Notes: a model not told the origin generated them from the letters alone. A DNA stretch of 19,068 nucleotides from Zygnema cylindricum (GCA_037447655.1 JBBHKE010000682.1:1-19068), one strand, 5' to 3'; positions 1-8,885 are shown, counted from the first letter of the stretch. Translations and numbers: made by a program.

Positions 1-150
1 GATCAACCTCTCTCTCTTTCCTTCAGTGACTACAGCAAGTATGGGGGCTAGAGAGCGGAGGTGGAGGCAGGCTGTCCGTCCTTTTCTTTTTCCTTTTATA
101 AAACCATATTTAAACCTAGAAAATACTATAGAAATCTATAAATTTCAACA
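1..150 (-). repeat. Partial copia-family LTR (element F), start of the LTR on the minus strand
   Basis: Read on the minus strand, this begins TGTTGAAATT at position 150 and runs off the window's left edge. It aligns well with the first 150 bases of the LTR of element E (minus strand from 17624) and less closely with that of A (minus strand from 10817). Shared blocks include TATTTTCTAGGT, the AGCCTGCCTCCACC-type block, and the CATACTTGCTGTAGTCACT block. The bases just upstream on the minus strand (151 onward) do not form a polypurine tract, unlike those at E and C. This is therefore more likely a 5' LTR entering from flanking DNA than the 3' LTR of element A. The partner LTR is outside the window. 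Confidence 0.75.
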
Positions 151-226
151 ACTCATTGAGTGGTGTGAACAAGTAATGACAAATGGACGGTGGATCGCGA
201 AGCGATCCGATGTAAAATAAACGGAA
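151..226. other. Unassigned spacer with a small perfect hairpin
   Basis: These 76 bases lie between the start of LTR F and the start of LTR D and match neither. They contain a perfect 7-bp inverted repeat, GGATCGC-GAA-GCGATCC, at 192-208. No coding sequence is supported. The stretch may be old flanking DNA into which both LTRs were placed. Confidence 0.4.
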
Positions 227-997
227 TGTTGAAATAGGCGCCGCCGGTACGGAGCAGCTGCGACGTAGTTAAGTCAACTCAGTTACGGCTATTTTTATGA
301 TCCGTACGGAAAGCGCAGCCAGCGCAGCTAGCGCAACTACGGATAATATGAATAGGATAGATTTCAAGTAATGATGACTAAACGATAGTGGTAACTTAGT
401 GGTTGCTTAGTGGTAGCTTAGTTTTTGACATACGAAGAGTACGGTGTAAATATTCTGTACAACAAAGGTTTGTCCTTTTGACTAGTTAGGTTATTAGAGT
501 AGATAGAGTACGGCTGGTATGCCTTCGTACTCTGAGTATAACTTGCAGGACTTAGATTATTTTATGTATCGCAGTCAAGTTAATCAAAGTAATGGCAGAC
601 TGTTTTCTGCATCTTTGACCTGTTGGTATGATCACTCTGATTAGTGCTTTCATGTGAAACTTTGTGGAGATATTCTATCATATAGAATCTATATGTGTGT
701 GGAGTTTCATTGTATTTCAGTATTTCTGTAAGATTCTGTGAACAGTGTAAGTGGTTAGTTTGTGAAGCTGTCAGCTATTTTTGGTAAACTCTGGAGCCTA
801 TATCTTCTAGATGGCTTGGTGGATTTAGCTGTAACTTTGAGAGTTTACAGTGTATTTGGTATACTGTATATTGGTGTAGTTTGAGATCACTTTGTTTAGT
901 GTGGAGTAATCTGTGTCATCTGAAACACAGCTGTTTTTTAGGTAGTCTGTGGGTGTTTCCGTGAGTAATCCATGGCTGAAATAAGCTATGGACAACA
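227..997 (+). repeat. Lone LTR of a copia element related to B (element D)
   Basis: The segment opens TGTTG and closes ACAACA, the same termini as the LTRs of element B. Inside it, CGGTGTAAATATT (443-455) is identical to a block in B's 5' LTR. A GTACGG...CGTAC hairpin (508-530) and a following GCAGGACTTAG-type block also match B in the same order, fixing plus orientation. The rest is too diverged for easy alignment, so this is a different subfamily. No gag or PBS follows; at 998 the sequence switches at once to the minus-strand reverse transcriptase of element A. The 5 bases on either side (CGGAA and CCTCC) do not match. This is therefore a solo LTR whose left side was rearranged, or whose left boundary is misplaced. 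Confidence 0.65.
508..530 (+). promoter_or_regulatory. Conserved LTR hairpin, D copy
   Basis: GTACGG and TCGTAC pair (one G-U) around a loop that shares the CTGG.ATGCC core with B's copies at 1898-1920 and 6778-6800. It lies about 55 bases downstream of the shared CGGTGTAAATATT block. Confidence 0.5.
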
Positions 998-1416
998 CCT
1001 CCATGTCTTCTGCTGCTGCTAGACTGAGAAGTATGGAGACGGAGGGAAATCTGACGACCGGGGCAAAGGTTTCCTCGTAGTCAATTCCTTCTTTGTGTGT
1101 AAATCCCTTTGCCACTAATCAGGCTTTGTAACGCTCAATGGTGTTATCCGGGTTCAGTTTTAATTTGAAAACCCAATTACAATAGATTGGTTTTTCGGTT
1201 AGGTGGAAAGTCCACCAGCTCCCAAGTATCGGCTGCCATAATTGAGGCTATCTCCACATTGATGGCTATCTTCCACCTGTTCTTTTCTGTACAAGTCATC
1301 GCCTCTCCATAAGTTTGAGGTTCATCTTGATGAGATAGTTTTGTTACCTTGTTATTAACTTCTTTTTCTTGCAATCTTTTGCTACTTCTCCTTCCCCCCT
1401 CAAAATTTTTGGCCGA
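998..1416 (-). pseudogene. Element A: integrase-RT linker and start of reverse transcriptase (fragment)
   Basis: Minus-strand reading near 1374-1177 gives a basic linker followed by the conserved entry to the copia reverse transcriptase: PQTYGEAM, W..A...E..S......WELVDFPPNRK. After a frameshift, 1115-1004 reads AKGFTHKEGIDYEETFAPVV and SILLSLAAAEDME, the hallmark RVT_2 start. The expected continuation (HQMDIKTAFLHGDL, as in B and C) is absent because LTR D begins at 997. The YVDD active site is therefore missing and the fragment cannot encode a polymerase. It is homologous to the linker and RT start of element C (10940-11360), which places A and C in one family. Confidence 0.85.
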
Positions 1417-1421
1417 AATAG
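1417..1421 (+). repeat. Target site duplication AATAG, left copy, of element B
   Basis: AATAG directly precedes the TGTTG start of B's 5' LTR, and the same AATAG directly follows the ACAACA end of its 3' LTR at 7149-7153. Five-base duplications are standard for copia integrases. This match fixes both ends of the element to the base. Confidence 0.93.
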
Positions 1422-2267
1422 TGTTGTTTTTAGAAAGCTTTAGTCCTCTCTATGCTTCAGCTGTGAGAGAGAGAGAGCTGTTCAAGACTTAAGATTATTT
1501 TTGTTGAGTTCGGTTCACTACTTAACAAAATTAGTGTGACAGTGAAGTTGGGAGTTCACGGTTCATTCACACTTGGGACACGCGTCGTTAGTTGAGAGAA
1601 ATGTGTGAGTATGTCCTCCGTGGACGTACGGAAATTCGATAGGACCATGGTACTTCGTGAAGTCACATCTACGGTGCCAAATCCTTTAATCCTACGGCTG
1701 ACAGCCAACGCCAACAAATACTAACTGGGCATGACTAGATCACTATCACTTTATGTTCTCTGAACTTCGGTGTAAATATTTGGTAGGAGAAAATTTTGTC
1801 TGTAGTGAATTAGTTGTTTAGTGTTGAAAATGTGGTTTATGACATACCTTCAGTACACAGGCTTACTTACAGTATTTGTTGTGTTAGATTGTTAGATGTA
1901 CGGTTGGAATGCCTCCGTACATCTTAGTGTAGTTTCAGTATATAGAAGTAGGACTTAGTGAATTTATTAATTAGGAACAAATGATATGGAAAACTGTACA
2001 CTCATTTTTTATGAAAATTCACCTGTGAATATCTTACAAATCTAATAGCAGAATTAAATGAAATTTATGTGTGTGTTCCTTTCTATGATATCTACACTGT
2101 GGTAGATTTGTAGGACTATTGTGTCCTTGTGTTGAAAGTTATTGTCTGTCAAAGTTGGTGTTTTGCAACTAGTTTTTCAGGAAGCTTCCTTTCTTGTTTT
2201 GTTCTACAATGACTACTACTGCTGCTTCTTCTTCATCTTCAGTACCAGCAATCATCTCACAACAACA
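1422..2267 (+). repeat. Element B 5' LTR
   Basis: The LTR is 846 bases, TGTTG to ACAACA, and its whole length aligns with 6302-7148. It contains a TATA-like CGGTGTAAATATT block (1769-1781), the likely core promoter. About 115 bases on is the perfect GTACGG/CCGTAC hairpin (1898-1920), probably in the transcribed leader. An imperfect GA repeat lies near 1467-1478. Unusually, the gag ATG (2209) is 59 bases before the LTR end, so the LTR encodes the first 19 or so residues of Gag. The promoter assignment is an inference from position and from conservation with LTR D. Confidence 0.92.
1898..1920 (+). promoter_or_regulatory. Conserved LTR hairpin, B 5' LTR copy
   Basis: GTACGG (1898-1903) pairs with CCGTAC (1915-1920), with a possible inner GG/CC pairing around an AATG loop. 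The same structure occurs at 6778-6800 in the 3' LTR and at 508-530 in the otherwise strongly diverged LTR D, where one C-to-U change keeps a G-U pair. It lies downstream of the TATA-like block, so it would be in the RNA leader. Its role is unknown. Confidence 0.55.
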
Positions 2268-3155
2268 GGTCACGGGCCCGCATTCACGAATTATAGTCTT
2301 TGATGGACGTGAATATATGTATTGGGCAGATTTGGTCAAGTCTTACTTCAAGCAAGTGAAACTTATTGATGTGTTAAATGGATCCTTGGCAGAATCTGAT
2401 GCCAGCTTTGATCAGAAAAATGACCAAGCTTTGCATTTAGTGAAGCTTATGATATCAAAAGAATTGCATATGACATATATTAATGTTACAAAGGCATCAG
2501 ATTTGTGGGATGCTTTGAAATCTTCTTATGTTAGAGCTAGTGACCAGCATGAGATTATTACTGTTGGTCAGATCTATGAGTATAAGTACATAGGCGGTAG
2601 CATGGTTGAATACACTAATCGGTTTTGAATGTTATTGTCAGAAAATGCATGTTTTGGGGGGACTTTCTCCCCTTATCATCAGGCCATGATTCTCTTAAAG
2701 GGGCTACCTAGTGAATATAAAAGAGCCTCCGATGAAATGAAAAACTTGTCCAAACCTCTTTGGAATTTGCAAACAGCTGTCAGAAGAAGCCATTCAAACA
2801 ATTTTAGGATCTTGGAAACCACCTGTAGCCTTCACAACTTAATTTCAGATATCAAGGGAATTAGTTTGATCCCCAGTTTGAGAAATGTGTTTATTGCTAT
2901 ACTGATGGTCACTCCTTCAAAGCTTGTCCTTTGTATATAAAAGCTCTTGAAACATGTATCTTCCGGAAAAGATGGAGACATCGCGGACCTTCTATTCCTC
3001 AAAGACCCCCGAATAAAATTGTTGGGTTTTCAGCGGAGGATACGGAATTGGAGAATAAGAAGATCGAGGAAGAAAAAACTGATGTGACCAGTTTTCCGAA
3101 AACTGATGACAAAGAGTTCTTTGCTTTTGCCAAACTCCACATGATGGAAAAATAA
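2209..3155 (+). pseudogene. Element B gag (capsid and zinc knuckle), broken by a stop and a frameshift
   Basis: The reading frame starts at ATG 2209, inside the 5' LTR, with a Thr/Ala/Ser-rich leader. It crosses the PBS and enters a copia Gag domain: FDGREYMYW near residue 35, then KASDLWDALKSSY. TGA at 2626-2628 breaks the frame, which then continues to about 2900 (MLLSENA..., ILLKGLPSEYK, a typical UBN2-like pattern). After a frameshift, a complete CCHC zinc knuckle is present at 2886-2927 (C-x2-C-x4-H-x4-C), followed by a basic stretch and an acidic tail up to the TAA at 3153-3155. Gag would form the virus-like particle and package the RNA. The copy is defective. The start choice rests on agreement with element A, whose frame across the PBS aligns. 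Confidence 0.85.
2268..2285 (+). promoter_or_regulatory. Element B primer binding site, initiator-tRNA-Met type, inside gag
   Basis: GGTCACGGGCCCGCATTC begins right after the ACAACA end of the 5' LTR. It corresponds to the GGTTATGGGCCCA of element A and of Drosophila copia, which pairs with the anticodon region of initiator tRNA-Met rather than the tRNA 3' end. Two transitions (T to C) weaken the match, so this copy may have decayed or may use a variant tRNA. The stretch is read in gag frame as V-T-G-P. Confidence 0.7.
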
Positions 3156-3626
3156 ATGGACCTCGGATGGATAATGGATTCCAGGAGCTCGTCACACATG
3201 TGCTGGAACAAGTCTTGGTTTAAAGAGATGTCGTCTATTCGTATACGTCAGATCTTTTATGCTTGTGGCTATGGTGTTGAATCAAATGCCAAAGGAAATA
3301 TAGATCTGGATTGTGTGATAGATGGAAAGGTTGTTAAGAGAACTCTGTACGATGTCTTGTATGTTCCAAAGTCTATGAAAAATCTTTTTTCTACGTTTGT
3401 AACTGAAAGCAAAGGCTTTGCGGTTCTCCAGAAAAATGGCAAGAAAATAGTGAGCAAGGATAGAAGAGTAGCTTTAGTAGGAACTAGAGGCCCAAACCTT
3501 TTGTACGGCATGAACCCGGCTAATAAAATTGATTTTGCTTACTCTATTGTCCTATGTGATAATGTTTTGTGGCATATAAGACTTGGTCATGTGCATCATG
3601 AGAGACTTACTAAGAAAATGATATGA
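3156..3626 (+). pseudogene. Element B protease and start of integrase (GAG-pre-integrase)
   Basis: WIMDSRSSSHMC at 3171-3206 matches the copia aspartic protease active site WIxDSGAxxHM. The catalytic Asp is kept at 3177, but the Gly after Ser is Arg. The domain continues with DVLYVPKSMKNLFS, a typical copia protease end. WHIRLGHVHHERL (about 3570-3610) then starts the zinc-binding GAG-pre-integrase domain. The frame ends at TGA 3624-3626 and the homology continues in another frame from 3623, so a frameshift lies here. The G-to-R change would probably abolish cleavage of the polyprotein. Confidence 0.82.
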
Positions 3627-4430
3627 TAGAGGGAGTGAAGCTCGTTCAAAAAAAGTCTCATGTTTGTGATGGTTGTGCTCTCGGAAAGCTTCACAAGCTT
3701 CCTCTCCCACAAGTTTTTGATCATCGAGCCTCAGATCTCCTTGGTATTATTCACTTTGATGTCTTCGGCCCTTCCAAAGTTCTCTCTCTTGGTGGTAGCC
3801 ACTATTTTGTCACCTTTACAGATGACTACTCTCGGTACAGTCGCTTGTACTTCATGAAGGAGAAGACCGAAGTCTTCACTCACTTTAAGCACTACAAAAT
3901 CTGGGCGAAGAAACTTCATGACAAATCTATTCTATCTTAGCGGACGGATAATGGTGGAGAGTATGTATCCCATGCCTTTGCTAATTTCTTAAAAGAAAAT
4001 GGCATATGTCGTGAATTTACTGCTCCGTACACACCGGAAAAAAATGGTGTGGCTGAGTGACTTAATCGAACTTTGACTGAATTTGCTCGCTCTATGATCG
4101 CCGATAAAGGTGTGGATCCAAAGTTTTGGGGGGGAGCTTTTCATTCTGCTTCCTACATCAGAAATAGAGTAGAAACCCGAGCTATTAAGGGTAAAACACC
4201 TTATGAAGTATGGCAGGCAAAAACCAAATGTTGGTCATTTTAGAGTCTTCGGTAGCAAATGCTTTATCTTGGATAATCTTCCTAATTGGAAGCTTAGTCG
4301 AAAATCAACTCTGGTGTTTTCTTAGGCTATGATGATGAATCTATAGGCTATAAAGTGTATAACCCCCAAAGAGGATGCCTTCAGACAGCCAAGAAAATTC
4401 AGATTAAAAAAGAGAATCTGTGGATGTTTT
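3623..4430 (+). pseudogene. Element B integrase
   Basis: CDGCALGKLHKLPLP (about 3668-3712) completes the HHCC zinc site. The rve core follows, with all three catalytic acidic residues present: Asp in IHFDVFGP (3758), Asp in RTDNGGEY (3947) and Glu in NGVAE (4055). The last two have 35 residues between them, as in DD35E enzymes. Stops interrupt at 3938-3940 (TAG, before RTDN) and 4058-4060 (TGA, where Arg CGA is expected before LNRT). After about 4230 the frame shifts twice across the RVFGSKCFILDN and LGYDDESIGYKVYN blocks that close the copia integrase. The enzyme would join element cDNA to host DNA, but this copy is broken. Confidence 0.85.
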
Positions 4431-5594
4431 TAGTATGGATGCAGCTGAAAGGATTGAGAAAATACAAGAGTATATCATTCTTGAGCAGGTACGTTTTACT
4501 CCATCTCCTTGTATCTCCTCTACCTCTCTTCCGAATGCCTCCGAGCCGTCAAATCCTACTTTTGGAGCTGCTCCTACTACTACACGCCGTCTGCGAAACG
4601 CTATGGGACCAACAGTTCTCGCGTTATATTTTCCGAGGGGAAGAAGGCAAAGCAACCGCCTTCGAGGCGACCGAGTGGAGAGTGCTTTTTCTGCAAGCAC
4701 ATGGGAGCCGCTTACTATTCAGGAAGCTTTTTCTGTTCCTGAAAAGGATCATTGGATCTCGGCTGCAAATGACGAGATAAAGTCAATTATGGAAGCCCAA
4801 ACTTGGGAACTTGTGGAGCTCCCACCGAACCAGAAAGCTATCGGTTGTAAGTGGGTCTTCAAATTAAAATTAAATCCTGATAATACAATTAAGAGATATA
4901 AAGCTAGACTGGTCGCTAAGGGATTTAGTCAGAAGGAGGGAATTGATTATGAAGAGACCTTCTCTTCTGTGGTTCGCTTTTCTTGTGCAAGAGTTTTACT
5001 ATCTATTGCTACAATAAATGATATGGAATTGCATCAGATGAACATTAAGACTTTCTTGCATGGTGATTTGTAAGAAGTAATTTATATGAAACAGCCACAG
5101 TTGTATGCACAAAAAGGGAAAGAAAATCTGGTCTATAAACTGTTGAATTCTTTGTATGGTCTGAAACAGGCTCCGAGACAATAGAACCTGAAGTTAGATG
5201 AGTTTTTAACCAATCTTGGCTTTTCCATGATCAGTTCAGATCACTCAGTCTATGTAATGCAAGGTGAGGATGGAGTGATCTATGTGGCAGTATATGTAGA
5301 TGATTTGCTGTTGATTAGCAAATCTATTAATGAAATTAATAAAATAAAATGAGATCTGAATTATTGGTTTGAAATGAAGGACTTGGTTGAGGCTAAGTAT
5401 ATTCTAGGAATTCAGGTAGAAAGAGATAGGAAACAAAGAATTATTTATCGAACTCAAAAAGAAGCAATCTGTATCATGCTAGAAAAGTTTGGTATGTTAG
5501 AAGCAAAGGGAAGTGCCACCCCTATGGAATTCAGGCAGAAGTTAGAGGGTACGGAAACGGATGGTGGTGTTTTGGTTGATGATTTTTGGATTCA
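4420..5594 (+). pseudogene. Element B reverse transcriptase (RVT_2)
   Basis: A variable linker (4420-4700) is followed by EAQTWELVELPPNQKAIGCK, VFKLKLNPDNTIKRYKARLV and AKGFSQKEGIDYEETFSSVV. Then come MNIKTFLHGDL, SLYGLKQAPRQ and AVYVDDLLL, with the YVDD active site at 5293-5304. These are the standard copia RT motifs in order. The frame is kept from 4420 to about 5590, but with TAA at 5071-5073 (Glu expected), TAG near 5182 (Trp expected) and TGA near 5350. One residue of the usual DIKTAFLHG block is missing (KTFLHG). A frameshift near 5590 leads into RNase H. Confidence 0.9.
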
Positions 5595-6278
5595 GGGGAG
5601 GCAGATTCTATGTCCTCCATTCCTTACAGGCAGATTGTTGGAAGCCTCATCTATTTCATGAACTGTACTCGTCCGGACATCGCAGCCGCGGTTGGAGACT
5701 TGAGCCGAAGCCTACAAAATTGGAGGAAGTCAGACTATAAGGCAGCAAAGAGAGTTCTTCGCTATCTTGCAGGAACTCAAAATCTTAGACTCTCTCTTGG
5801 TGGAGAGGAAGGCAAAGTTCATACATGGAGCGATGCGAGCTACAAAGACATGCCCAGCCGACGCTCCACCACCAGATACATTATGAAGATCAGAAGTGGA
5901 ACTTGCTACTGGAGCAGCAAACTTCAGAAGGTAACAGCTCAGTCTACCATGGAGGCTGAGTACATGGCTGCCAGCTCGGCAGTTAAGGAGTTACATTGGG
6001 TAAAGTCTCTTCTCCAAGAGCTTCTCTTTATGCAATCAGGTTCACAGATAGTGTGGTGTGAAAATCAGGCAACAATCGTTATTGCATCTAATCCAAGTCA
6101 TCACTTTAAGAGTAAGCACATTGATATTAAGCTACATTTTGTAAGAGAAAAAATGATGGGAAAAGTCTTAAAGTTGAGTTATTTACCGGATGAGCAAATG
6201 GTGGCTGATATGATGACGAAACCCTTGCCTGCACCCAAATTGAGGTTTTGTAGAGAGGCATGTGGACTGAGTGACTAG
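5586..6278 (+). pseudogene. Element B RNase H, C-terminal end of pol
   Basis: An uninterrupted 230-codon stretch begins at the RT-RNase H connection (SSIPYRQIVGSLIYFMNCTRPDIA) and contains RVLRYLAGT, TWSDASY, QSTMEAEYMA and WCENQATI. The family's usual CDNQ is CENQ here, an Asp-to-Glu change at a conserved position. SHHFKSKHIDIKLHFVRE and ADMMTKPLPAPKL close the domain, and the protein ends at TAG 6276-6278, just before the polypurine tract. It would remove RNA from the cDNA hybrid and create the plus-strand primer. It is part of a pol broken upstream, hence called a pseudogene. Confidence 0.9.
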
Positions 6279-6289
6279 CACAGTCTAAA

Positions 6290-6301
6290 GCTTTAGGGGA
6301 G
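6290..6301 (+). promoter_or_regulatory. Element B polypurine tract
   Basis: GCTTTAGGGGAG directly precedes the TGTTG start of the 3' LTR. A purine run ending GGGGAG or GGGAG also precedes the 3' LTRs of C (12611-12622) and E (17625-17638). It is the expected primer for plus-strand synthesis. Confidence 0.85.
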
Positions 6302-7148
6302 TGTTGTTTTTAGAAAGCTTTAGTCCTCTCTATGCCTCAACTGTGAGGGAGAGAGAGTTGTTCAAGACTTAAGATTATTTTTGTTGAGTTCGGTTCACTA
6401 CTTATCAAAATAAGTGTGAGAGTGAAGTTGGGAGTTCACGGTTCATTTACACTTGGGACACGCGTCTTCAGTTGAGAGAAATGCGTGAGTATGTCCTCCG
6501 TGGACGTACATAAATTCGGCAGAACCACGGTACTTCGTGAAGTCACATCTATGGTGCCAAATCCTCTAATCGTACGGCTGACAGCCGCCGCCAACAAATA
6601 CTGACAGGGCATGACTAGATCACTATCACTTTATGTTATCTGAACTTCGGTTTAAATATTTGGTAGAACAGAATTTTGTCTGTAGTGAATTAGTTGTTTA
6701 GTGTTGAAAATGTGGTTTATGACATGCCTTCAGTACACATGCATACTCACAGTATTTGTTGTGTTAGATTCTTAGATGTACGGCTGGAATGCCTCCGTAC
6801 AGCTTAGTGTAGTTTCAGAATATAAAAGTAGGACTTAGTGAATTTATTAATTAGGAACAAATGATATGAAAAACTGTACACTCGGTTTTTATGAAAATTC
6901 ACCTCTGAATATCTCACAGATCTGTAAGCAAAATTAAGTGAAATTTAAAGTGTGTGTTCCTTTGTATAATATCTACATTCTGGTAGATTTGTAGGACTAT
7001 TGTGTTCTTGTGTTGAAAGTTATTGTCTATCAAAGTTGCTGTTTGGCCACTGGTATTTGTGGAAGCTTCCTCTCTTGTTTTGTTTTACAATCACTACTAC
7101 TGCTGCTTCTTCTTCATCTTTAGTACCAGCAGTTTTCTCAGAACAACA
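6302..7148 (+). repeat. Element B 3' LTR
   Basis: This aligns with the 5' LTR over its full length. It carries the hairpin at 6778-6800 and the leader block corresponding to the start of gag, whose ATG is ATC here (7090-7092). It ends ACAACA at 7148, followed by AATAG. Its extension through the gag-start block is what shows that the block belongs to the LTR and not to the internal region. Confidence 0.92.
6778..6800 (+). promoter_or_regulatory. Conserved LTR hairpin, B 3' LTR copy
   Basis: GTACGG and CCGTAC form a perfect 6-bp stem, with inner GG/CC pairing possible. Only one loop base differs from the 5' LTR copy. Confidence 0.55.
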
Positions 7149-7153
7149 AATAG
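7149..7153 (+). repeat. Target site duplication AATAG, right copy, of element B
   Basis: Identical to 1417-1421 and directly after the 3' LTR end. From here the sequence continues element A on the minus strand. Confidence 0.93.
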
Positions 7154-8294
7154 ATGAAGGACAAGGTGAATCAATTGGGACATCTTCGGTAGAGTTGTCA
7201 CTAGAGTTTCCGCAGCCGAGTAATTTTCGGTCTGATTTGTACCTGCAATAATGTCATCTTCTCTAAAACTTGGATAGTTAGGAAGCTCTAAGTCATCGGA
7301 ATTTTCTGACTCAAATCTGATTTTTTACTGACTTTGTATACTTGAAGGGATCCACAGACTTTCCTTCATCTATAACTACTAGATGCTTTACTAAGATTAT
7401 ATCTTCTTTTTTTAGATCGTTAACTCTATATCCTTTAACATCCTCATCATATCCTAATAAGTATCCCGGTTTTTCTTTAGGATCTAGCTTCCAATTAGAC
7501 TGATTTGTATCTAGACTGAATACTTGACTGCCAAAAACCTTTAAGTGAGATATGTCAGGTTTTCGGCCAGTCCATCTCTCATAAAGTGTTACATCTTTTA
7601 TAGCTGAGGTAAGAACTCTATTTTTGAGGTAATTAACACATTTCATTACTTCTGCCCAAAACCTTTTTCCTATCTTCGTATCTGACAACATACTTCTAGC
7701 ACTATCACCTAGTGTCCTATTTAATCGTTCAGCTACCCTATTCTGTTTCAGGTTTTCTAGAACTGTCTTTTGGTGTTGAACTCCATCTTCCCTCAGGAAA
7801 TCCTCAAACTGGTTAGAAGTGTACTCTCCACTATTGTCACTCCTTACTCTCTTGATTGGAGTTTCATGGAGTTTTTCGCTCCATGCTTTATATTGTCTAA
7901 AACAATCCTAAGCTTCTGACTTGTTTTTCAAAAAATACACCCATGAATACCGAGACCAATCATCAGTGATAGTCATCATAAATCTCTCCCCCCCTGGTGA
8001 TGGCACTTTGGTGGGTCCCCAAATATTTGTGTGTACTAAATCTAGAATTTTTTCTCACCTATAGGTGGCTGTTTTGGGAAAGGGCAATCTGTGTGCTTTA
8101 CCTTGAGCACATCCACTACAATCACTTAGATTCTCACTCTCACTAAACTCAATTCCTTCCACCACTCCCATCTTTTTCATCTCTCTAAGCTTATCAAGAT
8201 TCACATGCCTAAGCCTCTTATGCCACATCATTATATGATAAACACCAGCATAATAAAGTTTCTTCTTTTTATTGCTTAAAAACAGCCTAAACAT
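7149..8294 (-). pseudogene. Element A integrase and linker
   Basis: Minus-strand reading from 8294 gives WHKRLRHVNLDKL and CSGCAQGKAHRLPFPK, the HHCC zinc domain. The rve core keeps one frame to 7311, with TGA at 8055-8057 and TAG at 7908-7910. Of the catalytic triad, Asp in RSDNSGEY (7838-7836) and Glu in VAERLNRT (7730-7728) are present with 35 residues between. The first Asp (HxDxWGP in the family) is Asn, in HTNIWGP (8027-8025). LKVFGSQVFSLD, KPGYLLGYDED and KHLVVIDEGKSVDPF complete the domain. An acidic linker then runs to the B insertion at 7149. The family role is cDNA integration; this copy is inactive. Confidence 0.9.
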
Positions 8295-8353
8295 CCCTTG
8301 GCTACCTTTTCAGGAGTGAAATAAACTTCCTCCTCAAAACTAGCAGTAAAGAC

Positions 8354-8885
8354 TCATTTTCTATTGCTAGTATCAAATCGCTTATCATCTAATACAGACG
8401 TAGAGATGAGGTTTTTGTTCAGCTCTCGAATAAACAATACATCGGAGAATGTAACTATGGATGTCTTTCCTTCTACTAACACTTTCAGATCTACCGATCC
8501 TACAAGAATAGTAGTGACTATCCTCCCATCCCCGTACTCAATCTCTACGGTGGGAATCTTTTTTATCTTATGGAACAAGTGTTTATCCTTACACATGTGC
8601 ATAGAGGCACCTGAATCTACAATCCAGCCTGTTTCACCTTTGAATCCACCAAAAGCACATTTCTGCTTTCGTGAAATTTATACCTCATTTGTCGCTTCCA
8701 ACTCCTCATCCAATAAGAGCTCATCGTCCTCGTATTCGGATTCCACCTCATGTACCTCTTTCACAAAGGCCTTTTTCTTTCTTCTCGGGGTTTCACCTGG
8801 TTTCCCCTCCTTTAACTGAAGCTCGATTAGTTTCGTGCACTCAGCCATATAGTGCCATGTTTTCTTACAAAAATGACGTAAACCC
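8354..8885 (-). pseudogene. Element A zinc knuckle and protease
   Basis: On the minus strand, 8878-8837 reads RHFCKKTWHYMAEC. This is a CCHC knuckle in which the first Cys is Arg (CGT for TGT) while the C-x4-H-x4-C remainder is kept. A Lys-rich and then Glu/Asp-rich stretch follows. The protease active site WIVDSGASMHMC has its catalytic Asp at 8617-8615. The protease continues with VTFSDVLFIRELNKNLIS, the usual copia end. A TAA near 8680 interrupts this frame. The protease would cut Gag-Pol into its working parts. The region lies between gag and integrase, as expected. Confidence 0.85.

Larger units (their letters stand above)
1422..7148 (+). mobile_element. Complete copia retrotransposon B (5.7 kb), inserted in element A
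   Basis: Two LTRs (1422-2267 and 6302-7148) flank gag, protease, integrase, reverse transcriptase and RNase H, in that order, on the plus strand. A PBS follows the 5' LTR and a polypurine tract precedes the 3' LTR. The perfect AATAG duplication shows an ordinary integration event. The coding region carries several stop codons and at least four frameshifts. The two LTRs differ at seven positions in their first 125 bases, counted by eye, so the copy is old and defective. It sits in the integrase-RT linker of A, in the opposite orientation. Confidence 0.94.

Noticed and set aside
1-150. LTR F taken as the missing 3' LTR of element A
   Set aside because: It is more similar to E's LTR than to A's 5' LTR, no polypurine tract precedes it, and no RNase H lies next to it.
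1460-1480. GA-rich run as a microsatellite of interest
   Set aside because: It is part of the B LTR, is present in the 3' LTR as well, and is short.
4355-4780. 141-codon and 77-codon plus-strand frames at the integrase-RT linker
   Set aside because: The first few residues of the longer frame are the tail of the integrase; the rest, and the 77-codon frame, are out of frame with the linker and reverse transcriptase read from 4420.
7081-7148. Apparent second gag start after B's 3' LTR, suggesting a tandem or recombined element
   Set aside because: The AATAG duplication directly after 7148 and the PBS directly after 2267 show that this block is the true LTR end, so gag simply starts inside the LTR.
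7000-7251. 83-codon frame across the end of B's 3' LTR into element A
   Set aside because: It spans an insertion junction; the left part is LTR and the right part is antisense to A's linker.
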